Source: Candidatus Nitrosocosmicus arcticus
GTDB lineage: Archaea > Thermoproteota > Nitrososphaeria > Nitrososphaerales > Nitrososphaeraceae
Assembly: GCF_007826885.1 (NCBI RefSeq)
Contig: NZ_ML675584.1
Span: 62,001 to 126,000, forward strand
Reading direction: 5' to 3'
DNA length: 64,000 nucleotides
A program made the translations under genes and the position numbers. Below, in pieces: positions 17,315 through 27,623 of this stretch (positions within the stretch are counted from its first letter, which is position 1; every line of letters starts with the position of its first letter). A model generated the notes under the pieces. It worked only from the letters and a program-made list of their open reading frames with translations. It did not search any database and was not told where the DNA came from.

Positions 17315-19723
17315 TCAAATTTGTTTTGAAGAATTATCTTGATTGTTGATGTTACTACTTGATAGTTTCAAAGGACATTGTGAATTAATACAAAACTCCC
17401 ATTGGTATCTTCTACCCTGATTATTGCCACTAGCCGAGATAATGGGCCAGCTACACTTCTCACACTTTTTCCCAGTACTTTTTATTATACCTTTTTGAGG
17501 TAATGAAGATGTAGCCAAGCATTTTGCTGATGAATAGTTTGTACACCCTGCAAACCTTTTTTTGGATTTTATCGCCTTTTTGACGGTTAGCTTCCCACTC
17601 TTGCAAACAGGACAAGTGCCTAATGTGACAACGGCTGTAGATGTGGGTCGTGGGCTTGTTGTTCTATTAGCTTCTAAGGCTAAAGATATTTCTTGGCCTA
17701 TTTTACTTTCATTCAGATTAAAAGACTGTATTGCTTCTTTGATTTGATTGCGTGCTTTATCAACCACTTGTACACTTGTAGTATTACCTGATTCAACTTG
17801 TTCTAACTGTGCCTCCATATCTCGTGTTAGACTCGTTGAAACAATGTTTGGTATGTATTTTTTCATAGAACTTACAATTGCTATTCCTATTTCTGTAGGT
17901 CTTAATCCTGATCTTTGGATACCTGAAAATTCGTCTTTGTTTATTTGTTCCTTTTGAATACTAGAATTTGGGGAACTTTTTGATACTATCTTTGAATTAT
18001 AAGTAACGGACTGATTGCTAGCAGAGGGTACATAATTATCTATATAATTTCGCTTAAAAAGTGTACTAATTATTTCGGATCTAGTGGCTTTGGTACCTAT
18101 TTTTTCCTTTTCCATTTTTTGTAACAATGTTGATTGATTGTATCTGGGAGGGGGCTGGGTAAACTTTTCTAACAATTCTATTTTTACATTTCTTAAAATG
18201 TCACTTCTTTTTAGAAATGATAGTGAATCTAGAATTACAAAACCTGATACATCAAAATAAGGTCTATAATATTCAATCCATCCTTCAAATACAATTTTTT
18301 TCTCCTCTGCTTTAAAAGTAAATTTGTCTTTAACCGTTATCGTGACAGAAATTTGACTAGATGTAGCCTCCTCTCCAAATGAAGAGAAAAATCTCCTAAT
18401 TATCAGATCTAGTAGTTTTATTTCTGAATCTTCAAGGTTTCGTTTTGGCTTTTCACCTGTAGGATAAATGGCCGGGTGCGCAGGATCAGTCTCTTTTCCT
18501 TCATTTGGTTTGAGGACTTTATTGGATAATAATTTTGAAGAGATATTGGAGTAAGAAAGGATTGATTTAGTTTTGTTACCATATGAACTATTATGATGTA
18601 AATTATTATCCACTAGCTTTGAAACTGCCTTTATGATTTTTTCATAATTAATTGAGGAGGGTAACTTTTGGCTTGATGTTCTTGGATATGAAATAAGGGC
18701 GCCTAGATATAATTTCTCAGCGATTGAAAGGGTGTAACTTGGAGTAAACCTAAAAAGCCTATAAGCTTCTTTTTGAAGGTCTCCAAGGCTAAAAGGGATT
18801 GGAGGTTTTATTGATGTTTTTTGAATATTGATGTCTGTTACTTTACCTAGTTGATTTTTGCAAGCGTTGATAATATTTTCGGCAGTTGACTTTGAATCTA
18901 TGCGTTGAGGATAATACTGGGTGCGGATGGTTTGATTATTCTTTAGAAAATCTGCCCTAACATTCCAATAGGGTTCAAATATATGATTTTCTATTTCTGC
19001 TTCCCGTTCTATAACAAATGCAAGAGTTGGGCCTTGGACTCTGCCTATTGATAGTTGCCGATAACCCTTCTTTTCTCTTGATGACTCTTTCTTAATGGAA
19101 TTGGTGAGGGCTCTTGAAAGATTAATACCGTAAATAAAATCTATCATGTGTCGAGATACACCTGCATCTTTTAGCTTTTCATTCGGAGGTAACAAATTGT
19201 TAAACGATTGTATTATCTCTTCGTCCGTAAGTGATGAAAACTTGGCTCTCTTTGATATCGAATATTTGTTGTGACATGTGTGCTCTAGTATATTATATCC
19301 AATTACTTCTCCTTCTTGGTCATAGTCGCAGGCATGGATAAAGCCGGCGGCATTTTTAGATATTTCAGAAATTTCCCTAAGTATTTTATCAATCTTGTAA
19401 GAGAGAAATTTGGAAGCTGAACCTTTACTTTTCAGTATGGACAACGGTAACCAGGTTGGATCAAGAACTGGGAATACTTTTGTATTTCCTTTTTTAGAAT
19501 CTGACAGTCCATATAAATGCCCTAAAGCATGACAGATGATATAATTTTGACCATTCATCCCCTTAATGGTGGTAAATGATGTGGAAGATGCTGGAGACGC
19601 TGGAGATTGATCTTTTTGTTCTTGGTCTAAAGGTTTGTCTGAATAATTATTATTTTGGTGATGTGTACTCAGCGCTTGTGCTATTCTTTTTGCAACAGAA
19701 GGTTTCTCACATATTACGACCAT
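17315..19723 (-). CDS. type IA DNA topoisomerase (topo III-like)
   Basis: An 802-aa enzyme that relaxes or decatenates DNA by transient single-strand cleavage. The Toprim domain has Glu6 in ICEKPSVAKRIAQ and the acidic triad Asp133, Asp135, Glu137 in DYDQEGEV. The catalytic Tyr346 is in ISYPRTSS. ERE-like and SIGRVQGPTLAFV segments complete the core. A serine/asparagine-rich insert interrupts the region around residues 580-610. The C-terminus has two four-cysteine zinc modules (CPVC...C...C and CEKC...C...C). A low-complexity insert (residues 22-50) inside the Toprim domain is unusual. It has no reverse-gyrase helicase domain. Confidence 0.92.
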   Translation of the reverse strand: MVVICEKPSVAKRIAQALSTHHQNNNYSDKPLDQEQKDQSPASPASSTSFTTIKGMNGQNYIICHALGHLYGLSDSKKGNTKVFPVLDPTWLPLSILKSKGSASKFLSYKIDKILREISEISKNAAGFIHACDYDQEGEVIGYNILEHTCHNKYSISKRAKFSSLTDEEIIQSFNNLLPPNEKLKDAGVSRHMIDFIYGINLSRALTNSIKKESSREKKGYRQLSIGRVQGPTLAFVIEREAEIENHIFEPYWNVRADFLKNNQTIRTQYYPQRIDSKSTAENIINACKNQLGKVTDINIQKTSIKPPIPFSLGDLQKEAYRLFRFTPSYTLSIAEKLYLGALISYPRTSSQKLPSSINYEKIIKAVSKLVDNNLHHNSSYGNKTKSILSYSNISSKLLSNKVLKPNEGKETDPAHPAIYPTGEKPKRNLEDSEIKLLDLIIRRFFSSFGEEATSSQISVTITVKDKFTFKAEEKKIVFEGWIEYYRPYFDVSGFVILDSLSFLKRSDILRNVKIELLEKFTQPPPRYNQSTLLQKMEKEKIGTKATRSEIISTLFKRNYIDNYVPSASNQSVTYNSKIVSKSSPNSSIQKEQINKDEFSGIQRSGLRPTEIGIAIVSSMKKYIPNIVSTSLTRDMEAQLEQVESGNTTSVQVVDKARNQIKEAIQSFNLNESKIGQEISLALEANRTTSPRPTSTAVVTLGTCPVCKSGKLTVKKAIKSKKRFAGCTNYSSAKCLATSSLPQKGIIKSTGKKCEKCSWPIISASGNNQGRRYQWEFCINSQCPLKLSSSNINNQDNSSKQI

Positions 19724-19885
19724 TAATTTATTTGCGATAGAAAAAGCACCAACCCGGGTAGATTATTAGGTTTCATTTCTATTATAAATATCGGTTATTG
19801 TAATATACTTAACAGAAATATATTTTAATATATTCATAAAGATAGGTAAAGCCCATTTTTGAAATATTAAATTCCACTTGATTGA

Positions 19886-20455
19886 TTACTTCCATTTCCA
19901 AACCTTGGTAAGACCATTTCCATCTGGATCTACTGTTTTCTTGTAGATGCCAAGTAAATTGTCAAATTGCGTATATAGTGAATTTGTTGAATTCGAGGAG
20001 AAGCTAGTAGAACCAGATGAATTTATTTTGAGAGGCAAATTGAATGACATTACCCCGCTATCTGAGAAACTTCCGTCAGGATTGTAGGTGCCAATTGATT
20101 CTGATCTGTAAGTTATGACTTGACCAGATGCTGTCAATATTATCGCTAGACCTTTAGAAGAAATTGTTCCGTCAGTATTCATCTTATCTACTATTGTACC
20201 AATAGTTTGGGTTGATGATCCACCAATTGAACTGTTACCAGTGTAAGTAACCTCAACAGTGGGATTGACATCAATATTTGTAACTCGGATGTTGGTTGAT
20301 TTTGTACTCTCGGTGTAAAAGGGAGATCCAAGTATACCCAAAATATCATTACTATCATTCTTAGAATTCGAGCTGTCCGTTTGCATGATACTGGTCTGTC
20401 CGTAAACGAATGAAAATATAAAATTTGAAAATGCTAGTAAGATCTAAGAAAACAT
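19886..20455 (-). pseudogene. secreted protein gene with an in-frame TAG in the signal peptide
   Basis: The ATG-initiated frame from 20386 gives 166 residues of Ser/Asn/Thr-rich beta-type sequence with no recognised domain. Translating upstream in the same frame gives MFS-stop-ILLAFSNFIFSFVYGQTS directly joined to it. That is a signal peptide with a hydrophobic core and a YGQ-T cleavage-like site, broken by TAG at 20444-20446 after only three codons. Either the secreted protein is a recent pseudogene, or translation restarts at Met 20386 and gives a cytosolic form. The remaining 180 codons are intact, which suggests the lesion is young. Confidence 0.6.
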
Positions 20456-21650
20456 AATACTACAAATCATAAATGTGCAAATTGTGTGCTTGTTTGGAAG
20501 GCTGCCTCCTCCTCCAGTTATATTCATTATTTAAAAAGGTGAATTAGAAAAATATAAAGATTTGATAATTAGATCTATCAACTCTCAAATACGATATTGA
20601 GTAATTCTGCTTGGCTATTCGTTAATATAACACCCTATTCAAACTCGCTATAATTGAGGGTTCAAATTGTTATAATGACTTGCTTGATCTAAACTCATTT
20701 TGATGTGGTATTTTTTTAAAGGATTCAGTAGGTGCAGTCAAATAGACATTCTTATAATCTTGATAAATATTGATTATAGTTTCAAGCTATGATGAGGTGC
20801 TCAATTATGAAACAAACGCATCTTCTCCAGAATAAAAATGGAAGCAAAGGGCTCATAAAAATAGACTCGAATTTGATGTAGTAGTTAAGATCTACAAAAA
20901 GGTTGTATTGACAGGCCAAATTTAGTTTCAGCCTTGGTTCTCCTATATGTAGGGTCTGGGAACACATGCTCTACACATAGCTGAACTCTCGATGAATTTT
21001 CAAAATTTTCATTAGATTCATCGATTAAATTATAAATTATTATGGTACGATAGAGGGCTCGACTGATTTAAGCATCTAAATTATGGTGTATTTCATATTA
21101 GTCACGAAGAATCCCACCCCTGCAAATCGTCATACTACCGCGTTTGTTTGTCCATCATTTTAACAGGTTTCTAGGCTTATTACGACCTGAAAATCAGTAC
21201 ATACTGAGTGAACAATATATGCAAGTCTATTTGTCCAGAAAGTAAATTTCTAAATGTTTTTTCAATCTATGTTATTTGAGGGTATTAATTTTTGATAAAT
21301 AAATTGGCAACAATGCATATTCACCCCATTAAAATTCAAAATTTCATTCATAAATTTTTGGGGGATGTTTTCTAGTTTGACATTATAACTTTTCAATATA
21401 TTTCGAATTTGCAAGTGAATGCATTTGTATGACAAGGTTAACTTGGAATAGCACAGGAGCAACTAGTTCCATAATGATAGTAAGATGATTGGGATTTTGT
21501 ATTTTTAAAAGTCTTGGAATTTGGAACCCCTTGAAATAACATTATTTTAGTTTGGCAATTATCATTGTTATGAGGCTGGATTTAGGACTAATGAGGTAAC
21601 AGTTCCAGGCTTACACATCTTTTAAGTATTACCAATTACAACTCTAAAAT
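20456..21650. other. 1.2-kb region without a supportable gene
   Basis: Short minus-strand frames at 20782-20967 and 21262-21462 have no family resemblance or convincing start context. I see no tRNA or repeat. A TTTTAAGTA box at 21620-21628 probably drives the peroxidase gene. The lack of genes and the neighbouring damaged gene suggest decaying DNA. Confidence 0.5.
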
Positions 21651-23168
21651 GTGAGTTGGTACCAGACTAACGATACTAAAGAGTCGGATATAACAAACCT
21701 TGAAAAATTATATAGAGGGAAAAAACGAAGACAAGCGGGTGTTGAATTTCCTTCAGCAAGAAAACAAGAACAGCTACTTATAATTAGATTTAATATCTCC
21801 CCACCTGTACTTGAGAAAGACCATTTAGATGAGGTAAGATCTGGGCTAAAACAGCTCTGTATTATGTTTGAAGAGATGGATAAAGGGAACATCAAAATTG
21901 ATAACCTTTTACCTAATGGCGAAATGAAAATGGTAAAGTTGTCAGATTTTAACTTCTCAGCTACCGTCGGGTTCGGTAAGGGATTTTTTGAAAAATTAAA
22001 AATAAACCCAAGAAATTATCCCAAGAAGCTGAAGAAAATGCCTGATCATATTGGACTTGGTGATTCTAAACCTTATAGTATGTGGCAAACAGATTTTATT
22101 ATTCAGCTATGTTCAACCCATGAAGATGTTAATCGTTGGGTATTTCAACATTTTACTGCCAAGTCAATAGACGACGAAAATTCAAATGCTACTACAAATA
22201 CTTCATATCTTAACCAGAAAAAAAGGGATGACATCGGAAAAATCCCTAGTGAAATATACTCGGCAATTTCTAATTGGGCCCAGATTGTTGACATGCATGC
22301 AGGGTTTCAACGAATTGACGGCAGAAATCTGTTGGGCTTTAATGATGGAATCTCTAACCCTCGAAGATTATCTAATGATGTAGTATGGACGACCATTCAA
22401 GAAGAGGATCAAAAGTTTACTGATGGCACTTATATGGTTTTTCAAAAAATCGAACATGATCTTGAGAAGTGGAGAATTATGAGTGTGGACGAGCAAGAAG
22501 AATTGATGGGTCGAAGCAAGGGTACCGGTCTTTTGCTAGGGACTTTGCCCAAGGAGGAGGATCGAAAACTAGCTTCAGCCATGCATTCAGAAATACCATT
22601 TGTCCGAAACCGAGCACTCAGAACTTGGAAGAAATTATATGATGAGCAGAAGGACCCAGACAGAAAATATTTTGATATTAAGCAACGACAGTATAGGAAT
22701 ATTCAGCTTCAATGTCCAGTTTGGTGTCATGTTCGAAAGTCCAATCCAAGACAATATCAAGGTGCGGCTAGGAGCCTTATCTATAGACGGGGTTATCTTT
22801 TCATCGATAGGGGAGGAGATGACGTGTCTAATTCCGGTCTCTTATTCATTTGCTTTCAGAAGGATATTGAGAAAGGATTTGAATATATTAAGAAAGAATT
22901 TCTCAACAACAAGAATTTCCCACCATCTACGTCCAAGAAAGATCTCAACAGGGATTCCAGTATGGCTGCTACTTATTCCGCTTTTCACAAGGCTGGATAT
23001 TCTAAGAACGGGAGTAAATTGAATCCCGGCCAGTCTGAGCCTGAAACTGCTCTTAAACATCCCGGGGGCGAAATTCCCGCAACTGTTACACTTGGCGGAG
23101 GTTATTACTTTGTTCCTCCTATACCCGATAAGAGAATCTCCGATCTTAGTGAACAGTTTTTTACATAG
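21651..23168 (+). CDS. Dyp-type heme peroxidase
   Basis: A 505-aa dye-decolorising peroxidase that oxidises organic substrates with hydrogen peroxide. The family GxxDG motif is GFNDG (229-233, catalytic Asp232). The proximal heme ligand is His360 in CHVRKSNPR, and the distal Arg is Arg380 in RRGYLF. Its length fits the longer class of Dyp peroxidases (roughly 450-520 aa) rather than the short encapsulin-associated type, and no encapsulin gene is near. I see no signal peptide. The GTG start lies 23 bases after a TTTTAAGTA box and opens at the usual family position. Confidence 0.9.
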   Translation: MSWYQTNDTKESDITNLEKLYRGKKRRQAGVEFPSARKQEQLLIIRFNISPPVLEKDHLDEVRSGLKQLCIMFEEMDKGNIKIDNLLPNGEMKMVKLSDFNFSATVGFGKGFFEKLKINPRNYPKKLKKMPDHIGLGDSKPYSMWQTDFIIQLCSTHEDVNRWVFQHFTAKSIDDENSNATTNTSYLNQKKRDDIGKIPSEIYSAISNWAQIVDMHAGFQRIDGRNLLGFNDGISNPRRLSNDVVWTTIQEEDQKFTDGTYMVFQKIEHDLEKWRIMSVDEQEELMGRSKGTGLLLGTLPKEEDRKLASAMHSEIPFVRNRALRTWKKLYDEQKDPDRKYFDIKQRQYRNIQLQCPVWCHVRKSNPRQYQGAARSLIYRRGYLFIDRGGDDVSNSGLLFICFQKDIEKGFEYIKKEFLNNKNFPPSTSKKDLNRDSSMAATYSAFHKAGYSKNGSKLNPGQSEPETALKHPGGEIPATVTLGGGYYFVPPIPDKRISDLSEQFFT

Positions 23169-23596
23169 TTTTTTAACATGAAACAGGATAATTAGCAGAT
23201 ACTATAACTACATCGAAAGATCGAAAACTAAGAATTAGCATGCAGAATACGACTCAATAATGAAAGCCTTATGCACATACATGGATTTGGTTATCCAAAC
23301 ATTGGCAATCTTAAAGGTATTTTATTGACAATGACAAATTCCATCCTAAAAACATCAAATTCGCGCGTCTTATTGACGTAGGTGTCAATGAACACGAATT
23401 GAGACAACGTGTAGAAAATTCTGTTCGCCTAGGTAGGGTTGTAATCCTATATGATTGCTAAAATCAAGTATTCTCTTGACCAGGTGAGCACATTTAACAA
23501 ATACATTCAATATCCTTCTTCTCAAAATAATCTTACCAATGAAAAGACGTTTGATATGGCTACATGGTTCTAATGTATTATAAAACAAATAGAATG
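23169..23596. other. intergenic region with ATTGAC-6-GTCAAT inverted repeat
   Basis: No gene is supportable here; a short minus frame at 23385-23588 has no resemblance. The clearest element is ATTGAC-GTAGGT-GTCAAT (23372-23389), a six-six-six inverted repeat of operator shape. It lies downstream of both flanking genes, so its role is unclear. Confidence 0.4.
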
Positions 23597-24319
23597 TTAG
23601 GGTTTGACTATTAAATGATATGTCAGAGTTGAAGCATAATTATATTCAGGTGAAACAGGATTCAATACACTTACGGTGGTACGGATAGTATGATTTCCAG
23701 CGGGCAATGGTTCCAAGAATAGATAGAAACCATCGGCAATTGCTTTCCATTCTCCTGCCATTGCGTTGTCGAATATGGGGTTTTCAGGAACGGTAATATT
23801 AAAAAATGGAGACTGTGCTCTATATCTCTTCGGATCCTTGATTTCCTTACCATCCACGGTTGCGCTAATCACCCCATACTCATTACCTTCCATGGCACAT
23901 TCCATTAATTCTTGATCATTCATTAGGATCGCATCTGCTGTATCTTCCCAACAGATTCCATTCAAAATGGGTAGAAGTATAGCCTTATCTGAAGGTATCA
24001 TACAAGTACGTTCTTCATCGCCCACTAGATTATCTGGAAGAAACCACACGGGACCGCTTTGAGCTATAGTGCATTTTTCAGGAGTATACTGTTCTCTTAA
24101 ATTCACATCCTTAGGGAATTGGATAAGCCAATTCCAATACTTTGATGGCCACTCTCCATAAGAGACGCCAAAAGGCTTTGAATCTTTGAAGTAAACACCA
24201 GGATTCGTTTCATCGGCATTTACAAAGATATTGAGAAATGATGCATTAGAAAAAATAGTTAAAATGCTTAAGGTAATAAGAAAAAATAATCGCCGTTTTA
24301 AGTCGCTACAATATTTCAT
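23597..24319 (-). CDS. secreted YGEW-motif family protein (copy A)
   Basis: A 240-aa protein with a signal peptide (basic MKYCSDLKRR, hydrophobic core to about residue 33, cleavage near NADE). The mature N-terminus has SYGEWPSKYWNWL (about 52-64), a motif of regularly spaced aromatic residues. It is followed by GPVWFLPDNLVGDEERTC, ILLPILNGICWEDT, a GYNEYG-like strand pair, and a C-terminal ADGFYLFLEPLPAGNHTIR beta motif ending in YHLIVKP. Three related genes lie within 6 kb (25942, 27015, 28889). The function is unknown. It is beta-rich and extracellular, which suggests binding or a surface role. Confidence 0.75.
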   Translation of the reverse strand: MKYCSDLKRRLFFLITLSILTIFSNASFLNIFVNADETNPGVYFKDSKPFGVSYGEWPSKYWNWLIQFPKDVNLREQYTPEKCTIAQSGPVWFLPDNLVGDEERTCMIPSDKAILLPILNGICWEDTADAILMNDQELMECAMEGNEYGVISATVDGKEIKDPKRYRAQSPFFNITVPENPIFDNAMAGEWKAIADGFYLFLEPLPAGNHTIRTTVSVLNPVSPEYNYASTLTYHLIVKP

Positions 24320-24465
24320 AATATCATAATGTATTAAATTAGAATTATATATCCATTTTCTACATTAATCGAGGTGTTTGGACCTGTCTTTCCAATTTCA
24401 CAATGATCTCCCCATTTATATAAAAGCTTTTTATAAATTTGGTTGTTTCTAATAAGTAGAGCGAA

Positions 24466-25788
24466 TTGAAGGTAACCAATTTTCGTTTCCAGCTGTCAAA
24501 AGCCTGGATAGTGGGAGTGCTGTCGATTATGATAGCTGCTTCTATAATAGACACCTCCCTAATCAAACTTTCTGTTTTCATAGGCGGTATGACTTCTATA
24601 TGGAATATTACTGCATTTTCGATTCTGGTTGTCATCTATACCTTAGGACAATACATAATTCTTCGTTTTATCAAGAGAAAAATCGAGATTAGCAAAATTA
24701 CGCCAGTCCATTCAGTCTCCAAGATCATATCGGCAATCCAGTATTTCCTGATCGCAGTGCTTGTGCTTATTATATCGCAAATGATTTTTACCACCTCATA
24801 TTCCCTTGTGCTTCTAGAGGTAGTGGTATGGACAAATTGTGGGTTATCTATCTTTCTTTTGGGGTTCTTAGCTAAAAAATTCTTCTCCTGGTTTCTATCG
24901 AACCGTGATATTATAGTGATAGTGTATGCTTTAGCCATGGTAGTACTTGCTGTAAATATTTTTTTCATGGCAGTGTTCTTTACAGAAGTCTTAAATGACC
25001 ATGGGGATAAGATACGATATACCAAAAGTCCAGTAACCAGTGTTAACAATGTTAGTAATGTTTTTAATTTAATATACGTTATAAGTTCTGTTTTATCTTT
25101 TATTTTTGTCTGGTTGGCTACTGTCCTCCTACTACGTTATTATTCTAAAAAGATCGGAACAGCAAAATATTGGATCATAGTTACCGCACCACTATTCTAC
25201 TTTTTGAGTCAATTTCAATCTATTTTTCTTAATTTGTTTGATTCATTTCGAATTTCTGATCCTATCTTATTTGGCATTATTTTTACTTTGATTTTTACTA
25301 TGAGTAAGCCAATTGGGGGTATTTTGTTTGGTATTGCTTTTTGGATGGCATCCAGAAGGGTTACCAAATATGCAGTTAAAGACTATTTGATGGTTTCAGC
25401 ATTTGGCGTCGTTCTCCTGTTTACATCAAATCAAATTACAATTTTGATATTTGCCCCTTATCCACCGTTTGGACTTATCACTGCATCATTAATAGGACTA
25501 TCGTCATATATGTTACTGATTGGCATTTATTCCTCAGCCATGTCTGTATCACGGGATATCGAACTACGTAAATTTATTCATACGGTAGCAGAGAAAGAGG
25601 CTAAATTGTTGGACCGTATTGGATATGCTCAGGTGGAGCAAGAACTTGCTACGAAGGTGATCCCTTTAGTACATATTAAGGCACAGAACATTGAGCAGGA
25701 CACTGGGATCAGGACATCGCTTACTGATGCAGAGATAAAACAATATCTTGATGATGTTTTGGCAGAAGTTAGAAATTTTAAGAAATAA
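24466..25788 (+). CDS. multi-pass membrane protein of unknown function
   Basis: A 440-aa protein with about ten transmembrane helices in residues 10-365, loops of mixed charge, and a soluble C-terminal tail of about 70 residues with helix-forming, acidic sequence (VAEKEAKLLDRIGYAQVEQE, then a DAEIKQYLDDVLAEVR helix). I recognise no transporter motif. TTG is used as the start because a TTATAAATT box lies about 27 bases upstream and the first membrane segment begins soon after. It is divergent from copy A, shares its intergenic space, and lies next to copy B, so it may be functionally tied to that family. Confidence 0.7.
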   Translation: MKVTNFRFQLSKAWIVGVLSIMIAASIIDTSLIKLSVFIGGMTSIWNITAFSILVVIYTLGQYIILRFIKRKIEISKITPVHSVSKIISAIQYFLIAVLVLIISQMIFTTSYSLVLLEVVVWTNCGLSIFLLGFLAKKFFSWFLSNRDIIVIVYALAMVVLAVNIFFMAVFFTEVLNDHGDKIRYTKSPVTSVNNVSNVFNLIYVISSVLSFIFVWLATVLLLRYYSKKIGTAKYWIIVTAPLFYFLSQFQSIFLNLFDSFRISDPILFGIIFTLIFTMSKPIGGILFGIAFWMASRRVTKYAVKDYLMVSAFGVVLLFTSNQITILIFAPYPPFGLITASLIGLSSYMLLIGIYSSAMSVSRDIELRKFIHTVAEKEAKLLDRIGYAQVEQELATKVIPLVHIKAQNIEQDTGIRTSLTDAEIKQYLDDVLAEVRNFKK

Positions 25789-25941
25789 TAATCTAATATT
25801 GATATTTGATTTCTGAATGGATGCTAAGAAAGGCACATTTTGGCAGTAGACTCATCATAAAAGTATGAATTAGGTTTACATGTGATAACCCGTATTTCAT
25901 GAAATGATCTAGCTTATTAAATAGGTCTCATAAAACTAAAC

Positions 25942-26784
25942 ATGACTAATTCAAAAGATTTGATATATAGAGCAATGTTACCGGCTGAATCTTTTAAAGG
26001 TAAAGGATATTCAGAATGGGTACAAGACTGGTCAAATTGGTTTTATCAGCCCTATCCAGAACGTAATAACATAGGTGATGTAGTGTTTCTTAGAAGTATG
26101 CCTTTAAGTGAAGGAATTTATCAAAACGAAGCTATGGTAATGGTTGGAACTGAATCCCTTGAGCTTGCTGCAAATCAGAGAGTTCTAATTCCAATTATTA
26201 CCTCAACTTACATAGCTACCGAATCGGAACTTCCGGAATACTTGTATGGAATGGTGAGGTCCCATATTTCAAATGGGGATAACCCTCCTACTTTAAATCA
26301 GCTCAAGATTAATGGTGAGCCAATAGAACTTCCTGAAGGTGCCGTTATTAGTGGATATGACATAGAAACTCCAGTATACATGATAAGTATACCTGATGAT
26401 TCTGCTGGTAAGTCCTTAAAAAATCAGGTGGAAATGCCTATAGGAGCTGGGGGCCTGTATCCTGCAGTAACTCGGGGATATTTTGTGATACTGGAGTTGA
26501 AGCCTAGAAAAGCGCAAGAGCACTACTATATAGAGTGCGAGGCCACAGGTGCGACAACAGCAAAGGGACCATATCATGTCTCATTATTTTATCACATTAT
26601 TGCAAACAAAGATCAAGCGGAGATAGAGATGGTACCAATGAAACCGCCACAAAGGTTGAGCGAGAACATTAGAATTAGGATAGATAAGAAGTTTATTGAT
26701 AACGAACTAGGTGAAGATGAGTATGGTAAAATCATGGAATATCTTAAGATACCGGTGAAGGAGCGAGTAAAGAAAAATAAATGA
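25942..26784 (+). CDS. YGEW-motif family protein without signal peptide (copy B)
   Basis: A 280-aa relative of copies A and C. Its GYSEWVQDWSNWF (about 21-33) matches their SYGEW/SYGAW motif, and the core LIPIITSTYIATE, RGYFVILELKPRKAQEHYYIECEATG and a terminal YHVSLFYHIIA match their beta blocks in order. It lacks a signal peptide and has a charged C-terminal extension of about 45 residues ending in KKNK, unlike the others. It may act inside the cell or be anchored through partners. It follows the membrane protein by 150 bases on the same strand. Confidence 0.7.
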   Translation: MTNSKDLIYRAMLPAESFKGKGYSEWVQDWSNWFYQPYPERNNIGDVVFLRSMPLSEGIYQNEAMVMVGTESLELAANQRVLIPIITSTYIATESELPEYLYGMVRSHISNGDNPPTLNQLKINGEPIELPEGAVISGYDIETPVYMISIPDDSAGKSLKNQVEMPIGAGGLYPAVTRGYFVILELKPRKAQEHYYIECEATGATTAKGPYHVSLFYHIIANKDQAEIEMVPMKPPQRLSENIRIRIDKKFIDNELGEDEYGKIMEYLKIPVKERVKKNK

Positions 26785-27014
26785 TGGTCCCGCGCATTCA
26801 GTTATGACCGCCGGGCACCATTTGATTTCCAACAATTTGTATACGACCTGTTACCATGGCAAGCAGTACAATCACAAATTTGTGCATATAAAGCGAATGA
26901 AATAGGCTCTTAATATACTTTTAATTGGTTAGAGGTTGACGTATTTTGGCTATTGGTTATAATTAAGACTGAATAGTACACACAAATAGCGAAGATGTTT
27001 ATAGTGGCATTATT

Positions 27015-27623
27015 TTAGTTTACTGTGATTTGATATCGGGCTGAGGCATTTCTTATACCTCCAGAACAAGCGCCATGAAAATAGACATCGTGTTGTCCGC
27101 AATTTAGAGACTTTATAAATACCCAGTAACCATCGGCAGATGCGATCGTTGTTCCAACAGGAATGCCTAACTTGTTCTCTTCTTTAACACTCAAGCTAAA
27201 TAAACAAGGATTAGAATTTACTCGGTAACTTGGAACTGTATAGCCATCTATCACAGCCTCATTTATGACAATATCATCTATGTCCTTTCGGACATGATTT
27301 ACCATTTCACTTGTAGATTTGAATCTTGGTTCCGTGGTGCGGATATAATTTATTACAGGAAATAGAATGGGCGTCTGCTTCGGGATAGTGCAAGTCCTGT
27401 GAGCAATCTTATTTTCGTCACCGATAGTGCCTGCAAGGAACCAAACCGGATAGTGTTGATTTCTATCCGCATATTGCCCCGTATCATCAAGGACGGGGTT
27501 AACGGGCATTGGTACGGACAAGGCCCATTCCCACCATTTGGCCGTCCACGCCCCATAACTTAATTCACAAATTGTGTCTCTCGGAGTAAAACATTGTATT
27601 ATGTTATTATCGCTTTCATTCAC
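27015..27623 (-). CDS. YGEW-motif family protein (copy C)
   Basis: A 202-aa protein with SYGAWTAKWWEWAL (about 22-35), the best example of the tryptophan motif. It continues with YPVWFLAGTIGDEN, RTCTIPKQTPILFPVIN, GTTIASADGYWVFIKSLNCGQHDVYFHGACSGG and a terminal ARYQITVN. The order is the same as in copy A, but no signal peptide precedes it. The start ATG lies just before the family domain. Tandem duplication followed by divergence is the likely origin of the cluster. Confidence 0.72.
   Translation of the reverse strand: MNESDNNIIQCFTPRDTICELSYGAWTAKWWEWALSVPMPVNPVLDDTGQYADRNQHYPVWFLAGTIGDENKIAHRTCTIPKQTPILFPVINYIRTTEPRFKSTSEMVNHVRKDIDDIVINEAVIDGYTVPSYRVNSNPCLFSLSVKEENKLGIPVGTTIASADGYWVFIKSLNCGQHDVYFHGACSGGIRNASARYQITVN

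Noticed and set aside
20782-21462. Short minus-strand frames of 61 and 66 aa
   Set aside because: No homology that I can see and no promoter-like spacing; treated as noise in a decaying region.
21651-23168. Dyp peroxidase considered as encapsulin cargo
   Set aside because: No encapsulin gene lies nearby, and the protein is of the longer class.
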